Source: Annona cherimola
Lineage: Eukaryota; Streptophyta; Magnoliopsida; Magnoliales; Annonaceae
NCBI GenBank assembly: GCA_030490835.1
Contig: CM059971.1
Span: 24,917,817-24,981,816, forward strand
Direction: 5' to 3'
DNA: 64,000 nucleotides
In this document: piece after piece, positions 47,301 through 57,059 of the stretch
Position numbering within the stretch: the stretch's first letter is position 1
Layout of the letters: the number at the start of each line of letters is the position of its first letter
Translations under genes and position numbers: made by a program
The notes under the pieces: model-generated
What the model was told of the DNA's origin: nothing
Seen by the model: only the letters and a program-made list of their open reading frames with translations
Database searches by the model: none

Positions 47301-48521
47301 TGGGGGATTAGAGGATGAGAAGATCCCAGAGAAATGCCTAACCGCCAAATCCAAAAGTTTATCCTGCTCTCGAACCCAATGGCCATCATGGTCCCTTAAC
47401 GCCTCTATGGTATTAGCTCTGCGTCTATTGGAGGCCGCCCGATGGAAAAAACCTGTGTTCCGATCGCCCTCCCTAAGCCAGTGGGTCTTGGCCCTCATCC
47501 TCCAAAGCTGCTCCTCGTCTTCCAATAAAAGGTTCATCTGAAGCTTGAGTTTTTGCATGGCGGCATCCCTATGATCACTTGGATCCTCATGTGAAAGGGC
47601 CTCCACCAATCTTTGGTTCTGCTCAATTCTCCTTCTGATATTTCCCCGTCTCCTTCGGTTCCATAAGGAGAGCTCCGAAGCAGTGCGGTCCGATTTCCAG
47701 CATAGTTCCTCATAAACATTCATCCTCAACCTACCCTGAGGTTCCCACACTTTGTTGATAATCCTTGTGGCTTCATCATCCCTATTCCAGAATAATTCAT
47801 AGCGAAATTCCCTTGGCGGCCTTCTTCTAACATGATTAGGCTCCCATACGAGCAATAACGGAGAGTGGTCGGATGTTGGAGCCTGCATGTTGAGAATTCT
47901 TGCAAAAGGGAACAAATTAAGCCAAGATGGGGTGGATAGTCCTCTATCCAGTCTTGCCTCAACCCTGTCATGTCCTCTTCTGTTGTTTCTCCACGTCATT
48001 GGGGCGCCAGAGAAACCCAAGTCAATAAGATTGCAAGAATCCAAAGCATCACGGAATCGATCCATTTGTGCCTGAGGCCGGGATCTTTTGCTAGTGTATT
48101 CACTGTGATCCAATACCTCATTGAAGTCCCCGATCACCATCCAAGGGTTAGTGCATTCGGAGCTTAATTGCATGAGCGTTGCCCAGCCATGATGTCTTAG
48201 ATGAGCTTCTGGGTGTCCATAAAACCCCGTGAACCGCCATCCACCAAAACTTGCATCAATGTGGTTGTTTGAGAAACTTCTGATACATGCCGCCATGTTA
48301 TTGTTCCATAGTAGTGCCAAACCACCCCTCCTGCCCAGAGGGTCCACCGTGAAGCAACAATCAAAATTGAGTCTTCTGCGAATTCCGTCCATCTGCTGGG
48401 AATAACATTTTGTTTCGCAGAGGAAGACCAAACAGGGAGCTTTTCTCCTCACAATGTCGAGGAGAGTACGAACAGCCCGAGGGTTCCCAAGCCCTCGGCA
48501 GTTCCATGCAAGGATGGCCAT
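44391..48521 (-). CDS. LINE-B ORF2 protein: endonuclease, reverse transcriptase, RNase H
   Basis: 1,376 residues from the Met of MAILAWNCRG at 48,521. I prefer this start to the in-frame Met 28 codons upstream because it is conserved in LINE-A and follows the ORF1 stop by one base. Endonuclease: N7, E36, GDFNE at 131-135, SDH at 217-219. RT: motif A KLDMSKAYD about 584-592, motif B GLRQGDPLSP, motif C FADD at 691-694. zf-RVT: CMFCRSE..DANHLFIRC. RNase H: D1210, E1251, D1275, then HVLRQGNAVAHSLAH, where the last acidic position reads His as in LINE-A. It would nick DNA and reverse-transcribe LINE RNA in the nucleus. All catalytic positions but that last are present. No promoter is expected because the element is 5'-truncated, so expression is doubtful. 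Confidence 0.92.
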   Translation of the reverse strand: MAILAWNCRGLGNPRAVRTLLDIVRRKAPCLVFLCETKCYSQQMDGIRRRLNFDCCFTVDPLGRRGGLALLWNNNMAACIRSFSNNHIDASFGGWRFTGFYGHPEAHLRHHGWATLMQLSSECTNPWMVIGDFNEVLDHSEYTSKRSRPQAQMDRFRDALDSCNLIDLGFSGAPMTWRNNRRGHDRVEARLDRGLSTPSWLNLFPFARILNMQAPTSDHSPLLLVWEPNHVRRRPPREFRYELFWNRDDEATRIINKVWEPQGRLRMNVYEELCWKSDRTASELSLWNRRRRGNIRRRIEQNQRLVEALSHEDPSDHRDAAMQKLKLQMNLLLEDEEQLWRMRAKTHWLREGDRNTGFFHRAASNRRRANTIEALRDHDGHWVREQDKLLDLAVRHFSGIFSSSNPPEAPWVESVIFRRISNDQRLCLSRPILSEEVILAVKSMRPTKAPGPDGLSAGFYQRHWNSVGNNITNWCRTFSEERDSCQLRKLLGGLNNTTLVLIPKKADAQHLSHFRPISLCNVTYKILAMVLANRLRIVLHDVIGDEQSAFVPGRLISDNMLIAYEAIHSLRRRKSGGQNEMAIKLDMSKAYDRVEWNFLKQVMIAMNFCPLWVDWIMCCISTVSYRVNINGFKSSYFQPQRGLRQGDPLSPYLFLLCAEGLSGLIHQALACNALHGIKINVNGPSISHLLFADDAIIFLKATESDLGGLLDVLNRYACYSGQMINVEKTAVFFSPNTGSHVRSQLLQLLGSSGQDLSQYLGLPTWLGRSKSCFFRGIKDRIWKRIQGWNGKLLSAGGKEILIKAVAQAIPSYAMCIFLMPKSFCNDINAMLSKFWWGEKNGKRKLSWVAWKEMCKPKCMGGMGFRDLHCFNKALLAKQVWRLVSSTQSLCHKVLKAKYFPHSDIWSFNEKPSDSFTWKSILKARDVIQSGCRWRIGNGNRVKVFFDNWLVSNVCKAGPLPSSMPDDMTVNHFIDSATKSWNRDRVVAALGEDRWPEVNSIPLPGRPSDDCMFWTHEPNGFYSVKSAYRMICGGTNSMAQAAIFRAMWRLRLPSKVIIFGWRLARDVLPTLLNLNRRGIDIDLCCMFCRSEVEDANHLFIRCEATKDICRRVLRGDPLRLSVMEVFEACVRDMRHEDMTFFILCCWRVWFLRNRFRVEGVQPYFADTFAWCTEFITCYREARLFTYAEPMERAMVTRWAKPPRGFVKINTDGRCLMDRDGFGCAAVIRDSGGSFIAARGWKWDGVREPLLVEATALLLGIKWVVQLNIEQAQFETDSLLLYNFLSNLEPISSPVGFLIEEIRLILNVNGSFSIHHVLRQGNAVAHSLAHLVSVSDADQLVWWDVPPQVVIEKLCTDNFLEMNLVDSVVLSSSQFERE

Positions 48522-48522
48522 G

Positions 48523-51500
48523 TTAGTCGAGGCGGGCCTGCGCTTCCGCAGCCCTCGCCTCTCCCACTTCGGATGTCCCAATGGTCCTTTGACGTTTCTG
48601 TGCATCCTCCTTTACAATCCCATCATTGGTTCGGCCCCTCTTGTGATAATCAAGCATTTGGGCATCCCTTAGTGCCCCTTCTTCCTCCATATACCTTGGT
48701 CTACCCCTCATTTTCCATCTTCCCCTCTTTCCCGTCGATGTGGAGGGGCCCTTTCCAACCCCGAGCCTATCCCCACTAAGCCCAATTTGAACTTCAACCA
48801 GCCCCATATTCTCTACTGCATCCACTTGCTTCATCCATTCCCTCTCTTCCCCATTTAGATGGTTAGGACAGTTTATTCTGAACCCCCCTGCGCTGCTACA
48901 TAATCTGCCCCAGCAGGTACCGTTTGCGCCCCCCTTTCCTGCTGCTCCTTCACCACACATGACCGTCGTTCATCCCCCAAACTGGACTGCCCCATATTCC
49001 ACTTCTGTCCCGCTTGTAAGATGACCACATCGCTGGATCTAGCAACACGCAGCAGCTCCACATCGCTAGTACCAGCTGTTGGTCCCGAGTTGATGGCTAA
49101 ACCCAAGAGGGGAGGGGTGAATTGGGTTCTTTTAAAAAATCTTTGGTAAATCAAAAACTTAACCCCTTTCAAAAATTAATCCCCTTATGAAAGCTAATGG
49201 AGAGCAATTAAAATAAAGCAGTAATAGAAAACAGAACACAAGATTTATAGTGGTTCGGGCAAACCTTCCCTACTCCACTCTTCCAAGCTCACACTCCGTT
49301 GTGACTTGGGTTCCACTATGTATTCCTTGAATACACTTAGAGTCACCGCTCTCTTCTAGATTCAAAGCTCTAGGGGGCATATACAACTAGAGTCACTTGC
49401 TCTCTTCTAGATTCTAGCTCTAGGGGGCGTAACAACTCAATGCACAAGTAGGTGATGAGTCTCACTCCAATCACTCCCTACTTGCATACACTTGATCTTA
49501 GCTATCCAAGATAAATCAAGTTTAGTACAACAAAACAATAAAAATAAGCAAGAACTACACTTTACAGATTTGTGTAGACAGATTGAGCTCGAGAAAGAAA
49601 TCAAAGACAGCTGGGATGATGATCGTTGAAGCAACTTGCAGTTTGAAGCTCTTTCTTCCTTTGAAACACTCAAATATGGAGAAAAGGGATTTGAAAGTCT
49701 TTCTTGCACTTCTTTTCTCTCTATGATCCTTAGAGTAGTGAGTATTGTGTCTTCTCACGTTCATTTGAATGTCTTTTTATAGAATGAGGAAGATTGGAAC
49801 GTTGTAGGAGTGGTTGGAGCGCAATAAATGAACTCCAACGTTCAAAAATTCGAACGTTATACTCCAAGTCGAAGATGAAGTCGACTTGGCCTGCGACTTG
49901 GCTTCCAAGTCGCACATGGAGTCGACTTGGCCTGCGACTTGGGTTCTTCAGAAACTCAAGTCTGAGACTTGGGTCGACTTGGCTTTCAGACTTTAACTCA
50001 AGTCGATCCTGAAGTCGACTTGGGTTGCGACTTGGCTTGGTCTATTGCAAAAACGCCTTGATCCTCACTTGGTTTGCTTTAGCTTTCTCCCTTTAGTCTT
50101 CATAAGTGTTGAGTGGCCCTTATGTTTGTAGTTCTTATGATTCAATGTAGAGCTTGGCCTTGATCTTCTTGAAATGTCTTGAATCTTGCAAACCATTTGA
50201 AAGCTTTGAGTCCTTGCACAATATATGTATGTTCCTTGCTTTGCTTTGGACTCACTTGGTCTTCATGACTTGGGTATTACTCCATTTGGAAGCTAGCTTG
50301 AAGATTTGCTTTGAGCTTGATAGACTTGATTTGAATTTGTACTTAGATTCTTGCTTTGATCTTCAAAACTTAAGTTTCTCTTTAAGAGTAGTCTTTACAT
50401 CTCATTTGTATGTGAGAAACTTCAAATGGATATCTTGAATATGCTTTGAAACTTCAGCTTAGACTTCAAAACTTCTCAAGTCGAAGTTGGAGTCGACCTG
50501 GTCTGCGACTTCGCCCAAGTCGCACCTGGAGTCGACTTCGTCTGCGACTTCGTCATCTTCGGGAGCCAGATTTCAACGCTGGACACTTTTGTGCAATTTG
50601 AAGTCGATGCTGGAGTCGACTTCGTCTGCGACTTGACTACCCAAGTCGCATGTGGAGTCGACTTGGCCTGCGACTTCACTCGTCAGAATTCCATTTTCAA
50701 CTCTGTCCAGTTTTGGCTTGTTTGAAGTCGCTAGTGGAGTCGACTTCACTATCGACTTCACTCCCAAGTCGAAGTTCAAGTCGACTCGAAGATCGACTTG
50801 ACTTCTCTGCTTTCCTTAAACACTTGGCAAACATATTAGTCATATATATATACTCAAATTAGTTCTTGTTAATCATCAAAACTCAATCCTTGGTCAATTT
50901 GTTTTATTTTGAACATTGTTTCCAACACCAGCAACACGTAGCAGCTTCTTAGGTTGATGGAGTCCTTGGTGGTCGCCTTGACTATCGTCATTTCCCTTGC
51001 CTGCTATATCTGCCACCAGCCATGAGTCACCCTTTTTTGTCTTCATTAACCTGTCCTCTCTATCATGATGCGTAGAGACTGGCCATGGCAATGTTGAGTT
51101 TTGTTCAGCGTTAGACTGCCAGGCCTCCCCCTGCATAGGCGAGATCCCTTCGTTAGTCATGCATCTGCCATCGCCCCCTTGAGTCAGGGCTGGATGATCA
51201 TGCAGCCTGCCCTCAGCATCAAGGATCACAGAGTCTGCCTCCTGCAAAGATTGCTGCCATTTAGCGTGCTCAGAGCTCACCCCTCTGCCGTGTGGCCATG
51301 ATGCTACCACCTTCTGAAGCGAGTTCAAATCGATATTGCTCAGCTCAGCATTGCTGGTACAACCACCATCATCGTGAAGCCGTGAGGGGCATAAATCACC
51401 TTGGCGCCCATGGAAGCAGGGAGATGTTACCTGTTGCCCCCCTTCATCCATTTCTCTATCCCCTCTGCTTTCACATCTGTCATCATTTAAACCTTCTGTC

Positions 51501-51841
51501 CGTCTTTCCTCATCATCTCTTCTAATTGCTGGGTTCCCAGTATACTTAACAGGTACTACTCTGTTAGTATTGTGTGCATCGAACCTAGACTTCAATTGTT
51601 TAACCCCTGCTCGGAGCCAACTGCCATAAGGCATCTCCTCCTCCGCTAGTTGCTGCTGCCCCATAGAACCTTGCTTGCATTCCTTGTATATGTGTCCCAT
51701 AACCCCACACCAATAACAGAATAATGGCAGCTTATCATATTGAAACGTTATCCACTGCTTCTGTTGGGAAGCAATTTGTATGTACATGCCACGCCTTAGC
51801 GGCCTTCGACAGTCGACTACAACCTTCATCCTGATTTCCAT
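48523..51841 (-). pseudogene. LINE-B ORF1, 5'-truncated and split by a solo LTR
   Basis: Begins at the element border with MEIRMKVVVDCRRPLRRGMY. The CCHC knuckle CYWCGVMGHIYKEC follows (about 51,680-51,725), then a polar, low-complexity tail rich in Asp, Gly and Gln. Solo LTR 3 (49,077-50,927) interrupts the tail, which resumes at 49,071 and ends at TAA 48,525-48,523, one base before the ORF2 ATG. The N-terminal DUF4283-like domain is absent by 5' truncation, so no intact chaperone can be made. Confidence 0.85.
49077..50927 (-). mobile_element. Solo LTR 3 of the dyad-array family, inside LINE-B
   Basis: 1,851 bp, TGTTGG...CCAACA, perfect duplication CCAGC (49,072-49,076 and 50,928-50,932). 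Minus-strand TATA-like TATAAAAAG near 49,781-49,773. Arrays at 50,470-50,800 and 49,863-50,040. It differs from the others by a second copy of the GAGTCAC..GCTCTCTTCTAGATTC segment (49,340-49,430) and a changed TATA-proximal palindrome. It post-dates LINE-B. Confidence 0.92.
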
Positions 51842-51854
51842 GTCTCAAATTATT

Positions 51855-52410
51855 TGATTAGAGATGTGTGCAAGGCATCGCATTAGAATGAGTGTGAGTC
51901 TATCTCTATAACATATTTATTATAGTGAATTATTATCTTTTCTATGGCACAGTTACTTATTTATCATATTAGGTTGCTATCTTTCACATGGTAATTCTTT
52001 TTTAGTTTGAAAGGTAATATCTTATTTATGATCTTACTTTTATTTATTTGATATTAATTTAATGTGTATGCTTCCACAATAATGATGTTAATTTGAATCA
52101 CATTTTCTAACATTTTTCTTCGAATTTCTACGTCATTCCCTACAATTATCATTGTCTATTTCAACTATTTTTCTCTTTATCAATACCACTTCATTATCTT
52201 GTCTATTTCAAAGATTTTTGTGTACTTTTTTTTATTTATTATTAAATACAATCAATTAATATTAAAAAAATTTGGATTAGTAAAGAGTAATACTGAATTT
52301 GGTGGCATCTATTATTACAAGGCTCTAGCACCCGAGTCGTGTCATGTGCCCATAAAGCAGTAGCCAGTTCCACAAAACCATATGATCAGGCGACTAAAAC
52401 AAGGGTTTTC
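51855..52410. other. AT-rich spacer
   Basis: No gene, RNA or repeat supported. Confidence 0.5.
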
Positions 52411-52418
52411 GATTTGAG

Positions 52419-53195
52419 ATGGGGTGTTAACGGATCGCATTATTTGGGTTAAAGTCTAATAATAATATTAATCTACTAAGAAAATCTTAACTTAATCTGT
52501 TTATTAATTCATTTAAAAAATCTTAACTTTAACCCGTTTACAATTTATTTAATATATAAGTTGGAGAGTTGTTAATGAATTGTGTGAGGTTATGCAACAG
52601 AGATAGAAGGAAGGAAGATGCAAAAAAGATAGAGATGGAAATAGGAGCACCAAATAGAATGATGGAAACATGGGGGGGCAAGAGAGAGGGGATGGTGGGA
52701 TGAAGAATGAAAGAGGGAGGGAGGAAAAGGACAGTCGGATAGAGAAAGAGAAAGAAAGGGAAGCAAGGAGAGAGATAGAAAAGTAGACAGACGATGAAAG
52801 GAATGGTCGGAGAAGGAGAGATAAGGAAAGAGAAGAAAGAGAGAGAGGTAGAGAGGGAAGAAGCTTACCAACTATAAGGATAAAGTGAAGGTGAATAATA
52901 GCAATACTACAACAGGAAAGATAAGGGAGATGATGGGAGAAAATCAAAATAGAAAATTAATTTAGGGTTTAAGGTAACATTTATAACTGTTCTCTCTTAA
53001 CAGATTGTAAATGGGTCGATGAATAAATGGGTTAGGGTTATAAAATTTTAACTCTAATATATTTATTTATTTATTTAAATAGTTGAACAAAGTGGTGGAT
53101 TATAAACCCATTGTTTAAACATCTTAATTTAAACCCGTCTATCAATGGGTTGGATATATGAGTTGATGAGTGGACCATGATTATTAACACCTCTA
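52419..53195. mobile_element. Degraded hAT-like MITE
   Basis: Ends ATGGGGTGTTAA (52,419) and TTAACACCTCTA (to 53,195), imperfect inverted repeats, flanked by GATTTGAG and GATTCGAT (six of eight match). The subterminal zones mirror TTTGGGTTAAAGTC/AAATCTTAACTT against AAACATCTTAATTTAAACCC. The middle holds a purine-rich tract (52,590-52,870) that gives false long ORFs on the minus strand. No transposase. Confidence 0.45.
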
Positions 53196-53203
53196 GATTC
53201 GAT

Positions 53204-55794
53204 AAGCTCTATTAATAAGAAAAAAAATTACAAATGACTAAGTTTCAGGTCTTTGATCCATTTCTTATATGGACTCCCTTGTGAGTCGGGCAATATAACG
53301 GTCATCCTAAATTTATTTATATTTTATATAAATATATGAACTTCGCCAAAATTGCACCCTAATAAAATTTAACAATTTGTTGAATTTATTTGGTAGTTTT
53401 ATTTTAAAAAAGTGAAAATTTTTTCATACTCATAACATTTGTGTCTAATTCTTAATATACTCAAAACATTTTATGAATTCATCTCATATTTATAATATTT
53501 TATCCTAAATTTTAATCATATTCATATTGTTAATAATGTCATATATAGTTGTTGTCTACTCAATTGAGAAGATGATTTTGCATCTCCAAATTTCTCGATT
53601 AAGACAGTTCAATCATAATGTTCATTCTTGATCATCATAAATCCTCAGTTTATAACATTATTGACTCAAAAAATTTTGATGGACAAAATAAGCTTTTTGG
53701 TGCGTGAATAGCAATTGTGTTGGGGGCATGAGTATGATAGGCATTTAATATTTTCGCATTGTGGAAATATTATAAAATAGGTGTAAATATTAATATGGTC
53801 TGTATAAGAGGAATTTTTTCTTTTAATACAAAAAACATTGATCATTTTAAAAATAAATAACTAAAAAAATCTTTAAAAATGAAAAATTTACACAACGACA
53901 AATCAAGTGAGCCATTTCTTTGCCTATTCACAACTTGGATAAGATGATAATATACAACAGAAAAAGTATTGTGCATTGAGAACCGGAAAAGATAAGTGGA
54001 GGTTTGAAAAGTTTTTTTAGAAATAAAAAATGTAAGTTGTGGATGATAACCATCTATGATCAATGAAAACTCTTATTTTTTATTTTTTTGAAAATTTTTA
54101 AGAGTGATTTATAAATATATATATATATATACCCATATAGTTTGACCGAAAGTGCAGATATACCCACGTATTTTCAAGTTTTACATATGACCCGCACATA
54201 GTTTCATACAAATTACTTGCATACCCATGTGTCTTCTTTGTCGTTAGCTAGCGTTAGTAAATGGCTGGAAATTTTATATAATGATGAAACTAACCTTATT
54301 CCAAAGCAGTCTTCCTCGATTTCCTGACTGCCTGCTTGAGCCCTGCTACTCTGATAATCATGCTTTGGACCTCAGCATTCAATTTGCCAATTTTTAAGCG
54401 CAAACGTTCTTTCTCATAGATGATAGTGAACTGATCAGAATAGATCAAAAAGATCAAGCAGAATTTTTTAAGTTTTCCGTTTATGTTGGACGATGAATAA
54501 ACTACTGCTGACATTGTTCGATTTGAAAAGATTGAGGCGTGTCGAAGCTACACAAGAATACCCCATTCCATCAATTTATTATCTTGAGACAGCCATGCGG
54601 TTTTTAACATCAACGGGTTACAAGCGCGCCCAAAGAAGGTGGTGGATTTTGAATTGTCGATCTTTGAAGATAGTGGTGGACCTATTAGAGACGCGGTAGT
54701 GAGGCTTCATCGGAACAGATGGTGTGTATGCGCCAGCAGATCATGGCTCTGCAGATGAGAGCAGTGTTGTGGCAACCGTTATTGAAATAACCCGACTTAA
54801 ATATGTGGACTTGACATGGCATATTTGTTGTAGCACGTTGAATTTTTTACCGTTGAATTTCTGATCATCTGATGTGTCAGTAAAAATGGCTAAGATGACC
54901 AGATTGACTCATTGACTTGACTTGTTGACTAAGGTGGGTAAATATAATTTCAAGGAAAATGGGATCTCAAATATATTTATTTAAATTAGTTTGTAATTTA
55001 AATTAACAAATTGTTGAAATGCTAAGATGGTTAGAAATTGTGGCAAGTAAATTTGAGGTAGTGGGTTCGAATTATATCTTGGTAGAATTAGATAAATTTT
55101 CTTTTAGCAACTAATCTATGCGAGATCCAAAAGAGATAACATTTGGTTTTTAAATTTAAATTTTAAATTTAATTCCAGAGAGAATATTAGGAGGTTGCGA
55201 TTAAGTGAGGATTTGATAAGTGGAGCCGTGTGGATGGAGAGAGTTTTGGGAAAATTTTATTTAGGGATAAACGGAGAAAGTTATGAAAGGAGGAATTTGT
55301 TGCAGATTGGGAATGAGAATGGAAGAAATTATTTTTATTCAGAAAATCTCTCTCTGGGTTCTACAAAAAGGTAAGTGAAGAAATAAGTAATTTTTTTGGA
55401 GCCACGTATGTTGTATTACTTAAGTTATTTTGAAGATAACTAGTGGAAATTATTTGTTATATAGTCTTCCAATGACATGGCTAGCAATAAGAAAATGATT
55501 GGACAAAATGATGATTGTGATGAAATATTATTTGTGACTTAGTAATTTCTGTCTATTAGAAATTCTATAGAATTTAGAAGTATGCCGAGCATAATTAGAT
55601 ATTATATAATTTAAGAGATTGCAGATTTTGTAAGGGATTGGCGTTGTTTGAATTTATTGTATTGTATATAAAGTTTGCATTGAGTAAATGGGTTATTTTG
55701 ACGAGTTCAACTTGGTTTTATAGCACCAAGTCTAAAACCACCAAACGGATATTATATATATATATAACATTATATTATATATTTTTGATAACTA
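53204..55794. other. AT-rich spacer with a short gene-like patch at 54.3-54.75 kb
   Basis: Mostly non-coding, with (TA)n at 54,114-54,132. At 54,500-54,710 the plus strand is less AT-rich and one frame reads ARPKKVVDFELSIFEDSGGP..DAVVRLHRNRW; I do not recognise it. The minus strand at 54,296-54,514 has a Lys/Arg/Leu-rich open frame (KERLRLKIGKLNAEVQS) that could be a coiled-coil fragment. Neither is called as a gene. Confidence 0.35.
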
Positions 55795-55977
55795 AAAGCT
55801 CCTGAACCGTCATCACTTTTTACTATATAAATTATATACATCGCTGATGGAAGTTTAACACTTCCGGTGCGCAATTCAATGTTCATCAAAAAGCTACTGA
55901 GCCATCATTACTTTTCACTATATATATTATATACATTGCTAATGAAAGTTTAACACTTCCGTGCGCAATTCAATGTT
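55795..55977 (+). repeat. Tandem repeat, two units of about 90 bp
   Basis: AAAAGCT(C/A)CTGA(A/G)CC(G/A)TCAT... and AAGTTTAACACTTCC(G)GTGCGCAATTCAATGTTC occur in both 55,795-55,884 and 55,888-55,977. Confidence 0.85.
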
Positions 55978-56760
55978 CTGTAGGTTTAACGAAGTTATAA
56001 TCTTCGGAAACGAATAATATATAATATAACATATCTAAATAAATTATTATAGAAGTTTAAAATCTCTAGAAGCCAATTACTTATAATGGAGCGTGTTACA
56101 CTTATGGCCGGGTTGTTATAATATATGTATAATATAAATACATATTAGTTAGAATTTTGCGGCTTTCGAGATTTTGTATTTAATTTTGACTATGGTTAAA
56201 TATTGCCGGAATGACATGTATAATATTTTATATACATAGATATTTATCAGTTACATGAGATCTTATTATTTTTAAATCTAATTGGGTGAAATAAAAAGTT
56301 ATAGGAAATGTATGAATATTTAGTAGATTAAAATCGTGGCTAGAGGATATGAACGAGATGAATTATTTTTGTATTCGAATAGAATTTATACTAAGACACA
56401 ATTGCAATGCTTTTGCTAGAGCCGTGGCAGTGTTCATCTAAATATATATTATGTATAATATAAAATATACATTATGGTTGGAAGCTAGGTTAGTCCCACG
56501 GATAATACTTGTATATATATTATATATAATATATGCTATGTATTTATAGAATTTTTTTAGCCCAATGTTATATATATTTAAGCATCCAAAAAGTGTAATG
56601 TTCCGTGCAACATATATATGCCCTATACATATGTGGAATTTGAACGCTCGGCATATATATATAATAAAATATGTATGTTTTCTTATAATATTAAGAATTG
56701 GGGTCGTATAATGTTCAACAGGTTATATATTAATATTTGAAATTTTTCATCAGAACGGAC
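55978..56760. other. AT-rich spacer with TA-rich runs
   Basis: Several ATATATAATATA-type runs. No gene seen. Confidence 0.5.
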
Positions 56761-57059
56761 GGAGGAAATATTATATGAGTTTTGATCTTGTAAAGCCGGT
56801 CGCAAGCGAGGCGGGTTTGAAACCACCTGTGGGAGCCGTTGGATGGGGCGTAAACCATCCACGCCGTCGAGGACGAGCGCCTGGCGTCTGACAGCCATTT
56901 TTGCCCACAGGCCCCTCTGCCAGAAACCGGGGAAAATTCCAACCAGCCTCAGCCCCCCCTCTCACGACACCTCTCTCTCTCTTCTCCCTTTCAGCATACA
57001 GCGTTCCCGCTCCTCCCTTTCGTCTCTCTCTCTCTCTTCCATCTCTCTCTACTCTCCTC
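56761..57059 (+). promoter_or_regulatory. Upstream region of the HSA32-like gene, left of the hAT insertion
   Basis: GC-richer than its surroundings, ending in CT-rich sequence. GGAAAATTCC at 56,931-56,940 holds GAAnnTTC, the two-unit core of a heat shock element; a third unit is not evident. Before the hAT insertion this would have been about 410 bp upstream of exon 1. The CT-rich block from 56,993 recurs at 59,599-59,662 (AGCATACAGCGTTCCCGCTC and on), a local duplication. Confidence 0.35.

Larger units (their letters stand above)
44360..51842 (-). mobile_element. LINE-B: 5'-truncated L1-type element with open ORF2
   Basis: Bounded by a perfect 12-bp duplication TCTCAAATTATT (44,348-44,359 and 51,843-51,854), with a short A-tail (ATTTTTTT on plus) at the 3' end. 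The 5' end falls inside ORF1 (at the LKVLIDCR position of LINE-A), so the DUF4283 part was never copied: a typical incomplete reverse transcription. ORF2 is uninterrupted. Solo LTR 3 lies in ORF1. Without it the insert is about 5.6 kb. Youngest-looking LINE in the window. Confidence 0.93.

Noticed and set aside
52549..52947. 132-codon minus-strand ORF rich in Ser, Leu and Pro
   Set aside because: It is the complement of a purine-rich low-complexity tract; two overlapping frames are equally open.
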